A stretch of DNA of 64,000 bases from Clostridium sp. D43t1_170807_H7 (GTDB lineage: Bacteria > Bacillota > Clostridia > Clostridiales > Clostridiaceae), in the NCBI RefSeq assembly GCF_015555905.1, contig NZ_JADNLK010000014.1, positions 1-64,000 of the forward strand, given 5' to 3'. Position numbers and translations under genes: made by a program. Below are positions 17,636-25,797 of the stretch, in pieces. Numbering within the stretch: position 1 is the stretch's first letter; each line of letters begins with the position of its first letter. Below the pieces are notes generated by a model, which saw only the letters and a program-made list of their open reading frames with translations, was not told the origin of the DNA and did not search any database.

Positions 17636-18654
17636 TGAGTATCAAAGAGTTTTTAAAAGAAAAGTTATCAAATTTTATTTATAGTGCAGTTTTATTTTTA
17701 ATAATTAATATATATCTTTTTTCTTTAAATAGTATAAAAAATCTAAGTGATTTAATATATTTAGATATTTTAATTATAACGATATTTATTGGCTTTACTA
17801 TTTTAGACTATAGAAAAATGAAAGATAGATATAGCTCTATAATGGAACTAATAGAAGATGAAAAGGATATTGATAGTTATTGTATAGATGATAATTTTTT
17901 AGAAGGAAAAATAATTAATTATATTATAGATTATAAGGATAAAAAACTTGAGAATGAAACTAAAGAGTGTGAAAATCAGTTGAAAGACATGGAGGAATAT
18001 ATTTCAAGATGGGTTCATGAGATAAAACTACCCTTAAGTGCTATGAAAATCATACTAGATAGAGATAGTGATGATATGATTTCAAGTATAGAAAATGAAC
18101 TAGAGAAAATGAATTTTTTAGTTAATTCAGTTATGTATGGGAGTAGGGCTACGGCTTCAGCAGAAGATATTTTTATAAAAGAAGAGAATTTAAAAGATAT
18201 TGTAAAAACAGCAGTAAAAAGTAATTCTTTCTTTTTAATAAAAAATAACATAAGTCCAAAACTAGGTGATTTAGATTTTAAAGTTTATAGCGATAAAAAG
18301 TGGGTTACATATGTTTTAGGTCAGCTAATAAATAATTCTATAAAATATTCAAAAGAAAATGGAGTTATTGAGTTTAGTGCTGAAGATAAAGGAGAATTTA
18401 TTGAACTAAAGATAAGAGACAATGGTATAGGAATAAATGAAGAAGATTTAGAGAGAGTTTTTAATAAAGGATTTACAGGAAGTAATGGCAGAAACTCAGT
18501 TTATAAATCTACAGGAATGGGATTATATTTTTCGAAGAAGATAATTGATAAATTAAATCATAGTATTGAAGTTGAGTCAGTAAAAGATAAATATACTTTA
18601 TTTAGAATTAGGTTTTATAAAATATCAGATTATCTTAGTGTTACAAAATTGTAA
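17635..18654 (+). CDS. Intramembrane-sensing histidine kinase, BceS type (module 2)
   Basis: 339 residues; GTG start at 17635 shares one base with the regulator stop. Two closely spaced helices (about 13-30 and 36-55), H-box WVHEIKLPLSAMKI near residue 126, N-box NNSIKYSKEN, G1 DNGIGINEED, G2 STGMGLYFSKKI. Organisation is identical to the kinase at 12773. Unlike module 1, no strong terminator lies between it and the ATPase gene 92 bp on, so the four genes may be one transcript. Confidence 0.9.
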   Translation: MSIKEFLKEKLSNFIYSAVLFLIINIYLFSLNSIKNLSDLIYLDILIITIFIGFTILDYRKMKDRYSSIMELIEDEKDIDSYCIDDNFLEGKIINYIIDYKDKKLENETKECENQLKDMEEYISRWVHEIKLPLSAMKIILDRDSDDMISSIENELEKMNFLVNSVMYGSRATASAEDIFIKEENLKDIVKTAVKSNSFFLIKNNISPKLGDLDFKVYSDKKWVTYVLGQLINNSIKYSKENGVIEFSAEDKGEFIELKIRDNGIGINEEDLERVFNKGFTGSNGRNSVYKSTGMGLYFSKKIIDKLNHSIEVESVKDKYTLFRIRFYKISDYLSVTKL

Positions 18655-18746
18655 CATTAGATGTTTAAAAGTAATGTTAAGTGAAGGAATCCTTAATGAA
18701 AAGCTATTAAAATAAGTATATAGTTTGAATTTGGAGGAAAGAAAAT

Positions 18747-19499
18747 ATGAAGGAAGTACTGAAGTTAAAAGATGTATCTAAGGAATATGGAACTAAAGGA
18801 TTTAAATTTAAAGTATTAAATAATATATCTTTAAATGTGAAGGAAGGAGATTTTATTTCTATAATGGGGCCTTCAGGAGCTGGGAAAACAACTTTACTTA
18901 ATCTTATATCTACTTTAGATAAACCAACTAAAGGGCAAATTTTATTAGACAATATAGATATAGCGAAAGTTAAAAATAAAGATTTATCAAAATTAAGAAG
19001 AGAAAAAATAGGATTTATATTTCAAGATTACAACTTGTTAGATAATATGAATCTTATGGATAATATAGCACTGCCACTTGCATTAGGTAGAAAAAGAAGT
19101 AAAGAAATTGAATATGAAGTTAGAAGAATATCAAAAATATTTGGATTAGAGGAGCATTTAAATAAATATCCTTATGAGTTATCAGGCGGACAGAAACAGA
19201 GAGGCGCTGCTGCAAGAGCGTTAATAACTAATCCTAAAATAATATTTGCAGATGAGCCTACAGGTGCTTTAGATTCAAAATCATCTTCAGATCTTTTAGA
19301 ATGTTTAAAAAGAGCAAATGAAGAGGAAAATGCAACTATAGTAATGGTTACACATGATGCTATAAGTGCAAGTTACTCAAAGTCTGTCTATATGTTAAGT
19401 GATGGAGAAATAAAGTGTAGATTAGATTCTAACAATAATAAAAAAGAGTTCTATGGAAAAATAGTTGATATGCTGGCAGCTATGGGAGGTGCTGAGTAA
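18747..19499 (+). CDS. ABC transporter ATPase, BceA type (module 2)
   Basis: 250 residues; ATG 18747 follows GGAGGAAAG. Walker A GPSGAGKTTLLN, Q-loop FIFQDYNLLD, signature LSGGQKQRGAAARAL, Walker B IIFADEPTGALD, H-loop MVTHDAISASYS. It pairs with the permease starting on its last base. The signature is followed by G-A rather than the V-A of module 1, showing the modules have diverged for some time. Confidence 0.92.
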   Translation: MKEVLKLKDVSKEYGTKGFKFKVLNNISLNVKEGDFISIMGPSGAGKTTLLNLISTLDKPTKGQILLDNIDIAKVKNKDLSKLRREKIGFIFQDYNLLDNMNLMDNIALPLALGRKRSKEIEYEVRRISKIFGLEEHLNKYPYELSGGQKQRGAAARALITNPKIIFADEPTGALDSKSSSDLLECLKRANEEENATIVMVTHDAISASYSKSVYMLSDGEIKCRLDSNNNKKEFYGKIVDMLAAMGGAE

Positions 19500-21439
19500 T
19501 GAGTATTTTTTCTATAGCTTATAATAACTTTAAAAATAATATTAAAGTTTATGGAATGTTTTTTATATCAATGATATTTTCAGTAGCAATACTAAGTAAT
19601 CTTTTTATTCTTATACAAGGTGAAGCTTTTTCATTTTTAGGTGATATAAATGAAAATAATACAAAAGTTATTACTTCTGCAACAACAGTAGTACTTATTA
19701 TCTTTATGATATTTTTTATATGGTATGCTACTAACATATTTTTAAAGAATAGAAAAAAAGAAATTGGTATATATACTTTTATGGGGATAGACTCATATAC
19801 AACAGGTAAGATTTATTTTGTTGAAGTAATGCTTATAGGAATAACTTCTTGTTTACTAGGTACAGGTATAGGTATTTTATTATCAAAGTTATTTCAAATG
19901 ATTATATTTAGATTTGCAGGTTTTAATATTGATATTAAATTTAATGTAGAGCCTAGAGCTATTTTTCATAGTGCCACAATATTTATGATTATATTCTTAT
20001 TTATGAGTATAAGAGGTTTTATAAATATTGTGAGAAGTAATGTTATAGAGCTTTTAAATGCAAATAAGAAACAAGAGAAGATGCCTAAAATAAATTTTAT
20101 GATTTATTTAATAGCAATTTTATCTTTAGCAATAATAGGTATAGGATATATTTTTGCAGTAACAACAAATTCATCAGGAAACGTATTTAATGCCTTTAAA
20201 GCTTTAGTTTTAGTAGTTATAGGAACTTATGGATTTTTCGGTAGTGTAGTCCCTATAGTATTTAATATTTTAATAAAAAATAAGAATATTTTATATAAAG
20301 GTGAAAGTATAATTACAATTAATAATTTAGCATATAGATTAAGAAAAAATTCAGCAACATATGCAACAATTGCAGGTGTTACAGCTTGTGCTATAACAGT
20401 TCTTGGAACAGCAGCATCTATGAAAACACTATATGATAATGCTGAGAAAAATGCTATGCTTTACACTTTTGCCTTTGCTTCAGAAGATAGTATTAATATA
20501 GATAATATAAATACTATTATTTCTAAAGTAAGCAAAGAAAAATATATAGTAGATAATAAAGTATTAATGGTAGATACATTAGACAATGGTTCTGAATTTG
20601 TAGGTAGTACTTTGGAAGGAGAAAAATTAACAACAAATGTAGTATCTTATAGTGAAGCTAAAGAGATATTTAATACAATAAATAATAAAAAGGGTAAAAA
20701 GTTATTAGAAGAAAATAAACTAGAATATAATCAGTGTATTTATCTTCAAAGACCAGGAACTTTAATGAGTATTGCTAGCAATCCATCTTCTGTAACTATA
20801 GGAGATACCAATTTAGAGATAACAGAATATACAAGAACAGAACTTTTAGGAAGCTCATTAAATAACAGTACAATTATAGTAAGTGATGATATGTATAATA
20901 ATCTTAAAGCTTATGGTAGAGAAATAAATTTCTATGGTTTTAAATGTAGTGATGAAAAGTCAGTAGAAAATAATATTGAAAATATAAGCAATGAATTAGA
21001 AAATGCTAATGTTATTACGGATAATAGCTTAGCATATTATGGTGGATATGAGCTTCTTTCTGTATCTTGGTTAAAGATTGTTTATGCTATAGGAGCCTTC
21101 TTATTTTTAGTATTTATATTAGCTGATGGAAGTATAATTTATATGAAAGTATATAGTGATGCTAATGAAGATAAAGAAAAGTATAATACTCTATTAAAGA
21201 TAGGAGCTGATAAAAAAGATATAAGTAATGTAATAAATAAAGAAGTAATGATATTTTATATATTACCGTTTATTGTAGGAGGAATTCATAGTCTCTTTGC
21301 AATAAAAGTTCTAAGTGATTTTATGAGTGAAAATTTATTTAGTGTTTATTTAATAAGTATTTTAGTATGTATTTTAATTTTTGGATTATTAGCAGTTTTA
21401 TCTATAAATACTTTCAAAAAGATTATAAAGATTAGATAG
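19499..21439 (+). CDS. FtsX-family permease, BceB type (module 2)
   Basis: 646 residues; ATG overlaps the ATPase stop by one base. Same ten-helix layout as 14797 with a somewhat smaller external domain (about 315-510), and coupling segment NRKKEIGIYTFMGIDSYTTG after helix 2. The C-terminal segment around residues 545-595 is duplicated as a fragment at 25246-25396. Downstream it is followed within 12 bp by a decayed oxidoreductase tail. Confidence 0.9.
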   Translation: MSIFSIAYNNFKNNIKVYGMFFISMIFSVAILSNLFILIQGEAFSFLGDINENNTKVITSATTVVLIIFMIFFIWYATNIFLKNRKKEIGIYTFMGIDSYTTGKIYFVEVMLIGITSCLLGTGIGILLSKLFQMIIFRFAGFNIDIKFNVEPRAIFHSATIFMIIFLFMSIRGFINIVRSNVIELLNANKKQEKMPKINFMIYLIAILSLAIIGIGYIFAVTTNSSGNVFNAFKALVLVVIGTYGFFGSVVPIVFNILIKNKNILYKGESIITINNLAYRLRKNSATYATIAGVTACAITVLGTAASMKTLYDNAEKNAMLYTFAFASEDSINIDNINTIISKVSKEKYIVDNKVLMVDTLDNGSEFVGSTLEGEKLTTNVVSYSEAKEIFNTINNKKGKKLLEENKLEYNQCIYLQRPGTLMSIASNPSSVTIGDTNLEITEYTRTELLGSSLNNSTIIVSDDMYNNLKAYGREINFYGFKCSDEKSVENNIENISNELENANVITDNSLAYYGGYELLSVSWLKIVYAIGAFLFLVFILADGSIIYMKVYSDANEDKEKYNTLLKIGADKKDISNVINKEVMIFYILPFIVGGIHSLFAIKVLSDFMSENLFSVYLISILVCILIFGLLAVLSINTFKKIIKIR

Positions 21440-21450
21440 AAAAATTAAAT

Positions 21451-21512
21451 TTACTAATGAGAAATTTAAAAAGCTTAATTTAGATAATATTTTTGAACAA
21501 AAATTAGTATAG
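21451..21512 (+). pseudogene. FAD oxidoreductase tail with internal deletion (tail copy 2)
   Basis: The frame reads FTNEKFKKLNLDNIFEQKLV to TAG. In the longer copy (23211-23537) FANEK and KKVNLDNIFEQKLV are separated by about 45 residues, so this copy has lost that part by an in-frame deletion. It sits directly after the module 2 permease. Confidence 0.8.
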
Positions 21513-21519
21513 AAATAGA

Positions 21520-21560
21520 TGCCCTAAATGGTTGTTATATACAATGATTTAGGGTTTTTA
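21520..21560 (+). terminator. Rho-independent terminator
   Basis: CCCTAAAT / ATTTAGGG stem followed by TTTTTA, behind tail copy 2; probably now also serves module 2. Confidence 0.8.
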
Positions 21561-21580
21561 TAAAAAGTTAATACTTTTAA

Positions 21581-21618
21581 ATAATATACTCGTAAATGAT
21601 GATAAAATTATAAAAAAA
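21581..21618 (+). promoter_or_regulatory. Recurrent promoter-like element, copy 1
   Basis: aataatatactcgtaaatgatgataaaa. The core ATATACTCGTAAAT(GATGATA) recurs at 33515, 38231 and 39291. It lies about 170 bp before the J-domain gene. A TATAAT-like box directly precedes ACTCGTAAAT, so the conserved part may include the -10 box and initially transcribed bases. Confidence 0.5.
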
Positions 21619-21789
21619 TTCAACATTATGTTTGTGAATTAGTCAAATTTAATAAAGTATAAAAAGATTATAAATATATGATTTTAAATGATATTAAAGC
21701 TTTATCATTCTTAATATTATTGTTATATTTGGGGTTGTAATAATAGTATATATATAATGATAAGTAAATAATACTTAGGAGGTATAATT

Positions 21790-22248
21790 TTGAAGTGGTA
21801 TAATGTTGAAACAGTAGAACAATTAAAGAGTATTGGAAAATTTAGAGAGGTTTCTAAAATAGTTAAAAATGATTGTGGGAAGATAATAAATGTAAAATTG
21901 GGAAGTTGGAAGAATCTTTATAATAGTATTATTGAATTAAAACAATTAATACATGAATTTGAGGGAGAGATAAATGAAGGTAATATAAATAATAATTATA
22001 ATGATAATAAATATTTTATATCAAAAGCATCTGAATATATTTTTTATTTAGTTGAATTAGATGGTAAAGAAAGAATGGAGAAGCTTAAAGTTACTAGAAA
22101 ACATTATTCAAATAAGAAAGTAGCAAAAGAATGGAGAGACAATATTGCTAAAGAGATTCATCCAGATGTATGTAAAATAAAGGATGCAGAAAAAGCAATA
22201 GCAAAATTGAATCAATTATATTCTGGTATGATAAGCAATGAAAAATAA
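21790..22248 (+). CDS. Protein with C-terminal J-domain-like segment
   Basis: 152 residues; TTG start at 21790 is set by a strong AGGAGG seven bases upstream. Residues 1-105 have no recognised domain but begin with a short repeat-like region (WYNVETVEQLKSIGKF). Residues about 110-150 read as the end of a J domain: a basic helix, the invariant HPD tripeptide in KEIHPDVCK, then a helix AEKAIAKLNQLYSGM. HPD is what lets J proteins stimulate Hsp70 ATPase. It overlaps the next gene by 11 bp, so the two are a coupled pair. No Hsp70 gene is nearby. Confidence 0.7.
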   Translation: MKWYNVETVEQLKSIGKFREVSKIVKNDCGKIINVKLGSWKNLYNSIIELKQLIHEFEGEINEGNINNNYNDNKYFISKASEYIFYLVELDGKERMEKLKVTRKHYSNKKVAKEWRDNIAKEIHPDVCKIKDAEKAIAKLNQLYSGMISNEK

Positions 22249-22963
22249 TGAAATAGTTCCATATAGTTATCCTATAAGAGATATAAATTTTATAATGCCA
22301 GATAAACCAAAGGAAGCTAGTGCAAAGGTAATAAAAGAATTACAAAACTCCTATAATAAATGTTGTTTTTTAGATGAAATTGGACAAGTTTGGTTTGAGG
22401 CTGAAAAGCTTCATTCCATTTTAAGAACTACAAAGATAAATGCCAAATTTTATATAGATAGAATCAGTGATGAAAGTAAGCTTTATTTTAATAATGAAGT
22501 TTATATATTAGGGTATGAAATTATTAAAATAATAGATAAATTTATTCAAGGTGAAGCAACAGGAAAAAGAACAATATATCTAAGATTTTCAGAAGCTATA
22601 TATAAAGCAATAAGAGATACTCCAGAAGCTCAAGTATTAAGAACTAAGTATCAAATTACCCTTAAAGAAGAAAGAAAAAAACTTAAAAATAAAAGAATTA
22701 AAAAGTATAAAATTAAAAAGGATGAGTTAACAGATAATGCTTTAATTAAACATAGAGCAGAGTTTTCTCATATTAGGAGCTTTGCAATTTTTAAGGATAT
22801 TGCAGATGACATTGAAAACGGTTTAATAGTTAATAAAAGTACTCATGAAATAATAACTAAAGAGGGAATTAATGATGAAGATGAATTATTAATATTATGT
22901 AAGGAAAAAGGATGGAAGACCGATTGGTATAATAAATTTAAGTGTTACTTTGAGTTAAATTAA
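22238..22963 (+). CDS. Putative HNH-like nuclease domain protein, partner of the J-domain protein
   Basis: 241 residues. The N-terminal 130 residues are unrecognised; a very basic linker (about 145-170, Lys-rich) follows; the C-terminal 65 residues contain AEFSHIRS, then NGLIVNKSTHEIIT, then LCKEKGW. The H...N...H spacing resembles a zinc-ribbon-free HNH (beta-beta-alpha metal) nuclease, with the first His in SHI, Asn in NGL and last His in THE. This is by eye only. The start overlaps the J-domain gene, and a terminator shared with a convergent XRE gene follows. Phage or defence functions are plausible but not shown. Confidence 0.55.
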   Translation: MKNNEIVPYSYPIRDINFIMPDKPKEASAKVIKELQNSYNKCCFLDEIGQVWFEAEKLHSILRTTKINAKFYIDRISDESKLYFNNEVYILGYEIIKIIDKFIQGEATGKRTIYLRFSEAIYKAIRDTPEAQVLRTKYQITLKEERKKLKNKRIKKYKIKKDELTDNALIKHRAEFSHIRSFAIFKDIADDIENGLIVNKSTHEIITKEGINDEDELLILCKEKGWKTDWYNKFKCYFELN

Positions 22964-22978
22964 TCATTGTAAATTTCC

Positions 22979-23012
22979 AAAGACCAGTAATCATTATTCC
23001 TGGTCTTTAAAA
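22979..23012 (+). terminator. Bidirectional terminator
   Basis: AAAGACCAG / CTGGTCTTT stem between the HNH-like gene and the convergent XRE gene. Confidence 0.85.
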
Positions 23013-23200
23013 TATGTATAATTAACATTAAGAACTTCAGCTATTTCTTTTATAGTTTCTGTTTTGGGGATTCGATTTCCTTGTTCCCAATTACATAAAC
23101 TAGTAAAGATCCTATTCAACAAATTAGCAAATTCATGTTGATTTAGATTTCTCTGAAGTCTAAGATATCTTAATTTTTGAGCAAATGTATCTAATTCCAT
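22994..23200 (-). CDS. XRE-family helix-turn-helix regulator, 68 aa
   Basis: The whole protein is one HTH_3 domain: LRYLRLQRNLNQHEFANLL, then SLCNWEQGNRIPKTETIKEI and a final NVNYTYFKD. Its length fits a minimal lambda-repressor-like DNA-binding protein. No ribosome site precedes the ATG; instead TATACT lies seven bases before it, so the mRNA may be leaderless. It is convergent with the J-domain/HNH pair and shares their terminator. A decayed relative lies behind the DUF4420-like gene (11318-11501) in the same arrangement. Confidence 0.85.
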   Translation of the reverse strand: MELDTFAQKLRYLRLQRNLNQHEFANLLNRIFTSLCNWEQGNRIPKTETIKEIAEVLNVNYTYFKDQE

Positions 23201-23210
23201 ATCTTGTAGT

Positions 23211-23537
23211 ATAATAGCAGGTGAAAAGGCTGGACTTTTTGTTGGTCATACTGAAGCTATATGTACAGGTAGCTTAGCTGGTCATAATGCTGTAAGATTA
23301 ATAATGGGAATGCCATTATTGATATTACCTTCTTCTATAGCTATAGGAGATTTGATTACATTTGCTAATGAGAAGGCTGAAACTAGGGAAGGTAGAAAGG
23401 ATAGGTATACTTTTGCTGGAGCTAGTTATTTTAAGAGAATGCAAGAGTTAGGTCTTTATACCACTGATAAGGATGAAATTAATGATAGGATTAAGAAGGT
23501 TAATTTAGATAATATATTTGAGCAAAAATTAGTATAG
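23211..23537 (+). pseudogene. C-terminal remnant of FAD-dependent oxidoreductase (tail copy 3, longest)
   Basis: About 105 codons ending in TAG: IAGEKAGLFVGHTEAICTG, then SLAGHNAVRLIMG, a LPSSIAIGDLITFANEK block, and a final DRIKKVNLDNIFEQKLV. The AGEKAG..VGHTEA..TG.LAG.NA pattern is the C-terminal FAD-binding part of GidA/TrmFO-related NAD(FAD)-utilising dehydrogenases of clostridia. The N-terminal GxGxxG dinucleotide fold is missing; upstream lies the XRE promoter. It is the reference copy for the tails at 262, 21451 and 25395. Confidence 0.85.
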
Positions 23538-23543
23538 ATAGGT

Positions 23544-23586
23544 TAAAACCTCAAGGAGCTATTATGACAGACTTGGGGTTTTTATA
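23544..23586 (+). terminator. Rho-independent terminator
   Basis: AAAACCTCAAG / CTTGGGGTTTT stem plus T-run. The same terminator, with few changes, follows tail copy 4 at 25546. Confidence 0.9.
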
Positions 23587-23783
23587 TTATTATCTTATAT
23601 TATTTTAATTAATTTACATTGTAGCTTTCTACAAAATTAATACAATCTAATACTTTAATAGTGTGAAAACTAAGGAGAGTAAAATAAAGTATTAACGTTT
23701 TATCTTGAATATTACCCTGTATTTTACATATATTTATACAAAAAATATAATTAATAATTAATTAAATAAGGGGGGATTATCAA

Positions 23784-25229
23784 ATGGTAAATAATAAGTT
23801 TAATTTACTTAGATTTATTATTGGAACAATTATACTGTTCTTTGCATTAGCTTTTACTACTTTAAGATTAGATTCACCATTATTATTCATAGCATCATTC
23901 GTAATTGCTCCAGTATGTGTCTGTTCTTTTAACAAGTATATAAATCTAAGACAAAGAAATTGCTATAAGGGATTAATAGCATTATTTGTTGTCACATTTA
24001 TATTGATTGGAGTTAATCTAGTAAGTTGTGAGGATCAAGCAACAAATAAAAATGTAGTTGAAAAGAATGATGTAGTAGAAGAAACTGCAACTACAGTAAT
24101 AAAGGAAGAAGAGTTTACTGAAGCAACTGTACATTTCATTAATACTGGTGATTCAGATTCAATATTAATTGTACAAGATGATAAGTCAGTTTTAATTGAT
24201 GCTGGTGATAATGATGATGAATCATTAATAGTAAATTATCTAAATGATTTAGAAATAAAGAAAATAGATTATTTAGTAAATACTCATCCAGATTCAGATC
24301 ACTGTGGGGGATTAGATTCAGTAATAAACAATTTTGAAATTGGAACATTTTTTATTGGTAATGGAAATGCGGATTCTCAAACATATACTGATGTAATTAA
24401 TACTGCGGCTAATAGAGGTATTAATCCATCAGTGCCACTAGAAGAATCTAAGTTTGAATTAACAAATAGCAGTTATATTCAATTTTTTAATACAGCTGGT
24501 GGAAGTGATAGTAATGAAAGTTCATTAGTAACTTTATTTGTAAATAGAGAAGATAAATTTTTATTAACTGGAGATGCTGGAGCTGAAACAGAAAATAAAA
24601 TTTTATTAAAGATGCAAGATGTTGATGTATTAAAAATAGGACATCATGGCTCTAACAATAGTACAACTCAAAGTTTTTTAGATAAAGTTAATCCGGAATA
24701 TGCTGTAATTCTAACTGGAAAAAACAGTTATGGACATCCACATGCAGAGGTTTTATCTAAGCTAGAAAGTGCAAATATTGAAATTCATAGATCAGATGAA
24801 TGTGGAGATATAATATTTAAATCAACAGGAGAAGGTGTTTTTACTGGATGTAAAGAAGGTAGTTACTTAGCAAATGATAAAGAGTCTAGAGAAGAGGCAG
24901 AAAGAAAAGCTGAAGAAGAAAGAATTGCTTCAGAAGCAAAAGCAGCTGAGGAGGCTAGGTTAGCTGAAGAAGCTAGATTAGCAGAGGAAGCTAGGTTAGC
25001 TGAAGAGTCAAGAGTTGCAGAGGAACAAAGAATAGCAGAACAGGAGAGGCTTGAACAAGAAGAAGCTGCACAGACACAAAATAATGTTAGTGAAATGGTT
25101 TGGATAACTGCAACAGGTAAAAAATATCATAGAACTAATAATTGTGGCAATACTAATTCAGCAAATGCGAGACAAATAACTTTAGAAGAAGCTCAAAAGA
25201 ATTATGAGCCTTGTAAAAAGTGTTATTAG
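23784..25229 (+). CDS. Membrane-anchored ComEC/Rec2-like metallo-beta-lactamase protein with coiled coil and Cys-rich tail
   Basis: 481 residues; ATG 23784 follows AGGGGGG. Order: three hydrophobic helices (about 8-28, 30-48, 60-80); an acidic linker; a metallo-beta-lactamase domain (about 112-355) with NTHPDSDHCGGLDSV, LLTGDAGAE, IGHHGSNNSTTQ and NSYGHPHAEVL; an Ala/Glu/Arg coiled coil (about 370-435) with tandem EEARLA units; and a final module with YHRTNNCG and a CKKCY end, a paired-Cys/His segment common at the ends of secreted clostridial proteins. The hydrolase domain resembles the ComEC nuclease-like domain but lacks the ComEC channel, so it is probably an extracellular, tethered nuclease or phosphodiesterase. 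Confidence 0.8.
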   Translation: MVNNKFNLLRFIIGTIILFFALAFTTLRLDSPLLFIASFVIAPVCVCSFNKYINLRQRNCYKGLIALFVVTFILIGVNLVSCEDQATNKNVVEKNDVVEETATTVIKEEEFTEATVHFINTGDSDSILIVQDDKSVLIDAGDNDDESLIVNYLNDLEIKKIDYLVNTHPDSDHCGGLDSVINNFEIGTFFIGNGNADSQTYTDVINTAANRGINPSVPLEESKFELTNSSYIQFFNTAGGSDSNESSLVTLFVNREDKFLLTGDAGAETENKILLKMQDVDVLKIGHHGSNNSTTQSFLDKVNPEYAVILTGKNSYGHPHAEVLSKLESANIEIHRSDECGDIIFKSTGEGVFTGCKEGSYLANDKESREEAERKAEEERIASEAKAAEEARLAEEARLAEEARLAEESRVAEEQRIAEQERLEQEEAAQTQNNVSEMVWITATGKKYHRTNNCGNTNSANARQITLEEAQKNYEPCKKCY

Positions 25230-25245
25230 AATATAAGGAAAGTAG

Positions 25246-25396
25246 TAGTTGATAGAAGTATAATTTATATGAAAATATATAGTGATGCTAATGAAGATAA
25301 AGAAAAATATAATACTTTATTAAAGATAGGCACTAACAAAAAAGATATAAGTAAAGTAATAAATAAAGAAGTAATGATGTTTTATATATTATAATA
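25246..25396 (+). pseudogene. Duplicated fragment of the module 2 BceB permease
   Basis: The 150 bp encode a copy of permease residues about 545-595 (SIIYMKIYSDANEDKEKYN, then KKDISKVINKEVM and FYIL), nearly identical in DNA to 21131-21275. It ends in TAA and is immediately joined to oxidoreductase tail copy 4. This shows that permease tail plus oxidoreductase tail were duplicated together. Confidence 0.9.
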
Positions 25397-25535
25397 AAAA
25401 GGCTGAAAGTAGAAAGGATAGGTATACTTTCATAGTAGCTAGTTGTTTTAAGAGAATGCAAGGGTTAGGTCTTTATGATGTTGATAATGATGAATTAAGA
25501 AGATTAATTTTGATAATATATTTGAGTAAAAATTA
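25395..25535 (+). pseudogene. FAD oxidoreductase tail (tail copy 4)
   Basis: KAESRKDRYTF, then a frame with FKRMQGLGLYD and a damaged end (deletion within the DEI.DRI.K region and a stop before KLV). It matches tail copy 3 in DNA with several differences. Confidence 0.85.
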
Positions 25536-25545
25536 GTATAAATAG

Positions 25546-25590
25546 ATAAAAACCTCAAGGAGCTGTTATGGCATACTTGAGGTTTTTATT
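25546..25590 (+). terminator. Rho-independent terminator
   Basis: AAAAACCTCAAG / CTTGAGGTTTTT stem plus T-run, copy of the terminator at 23544. Confidence 0.9.
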
Positions 25591-25617
25591 ATTGTAGGAA
25601 GAGGGTTGATTATATTT

Positions 25618-25671
25618 ATGCCAGAACAGATTCAAGTTAATAATATAGAAAGTATAAGAGAGAGTGTGTGA
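25618..25671 (+). other. Very short open frame, 17 codons
   Basis: ATG 25618 to TGA: MPEQIQVNNIESIRESV. No ribosome site at proper distance is obvious. It is probably the start of a lost gene rather than a working peptide. Otherwise 25590-25797 holds only AT-rich promoter-like sequence. Confidence 0.2.
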
Positions 25672-25797
25672 CATATTACATGTAAAAATATGGATTATTT
25701 TAATAAAAATGTTTATAAAAATAAAGTTATTATGTATAATTATTTTAAGGGATTAACAGTAGTGTAAAAATTAATATAATTTGAGGTGGTAAATAAT

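Noticed and set aside
24139-24348. Minus-strand frame inside the ComEC-like gene
   Set aside because: Asn/Leu/His-rich shadow of a strongly supported coding region.
24895-25070. Tandem DNA repeat
   Set aside because: The repeats are codons of the EEARLA coiled coil and need no separate explanation.
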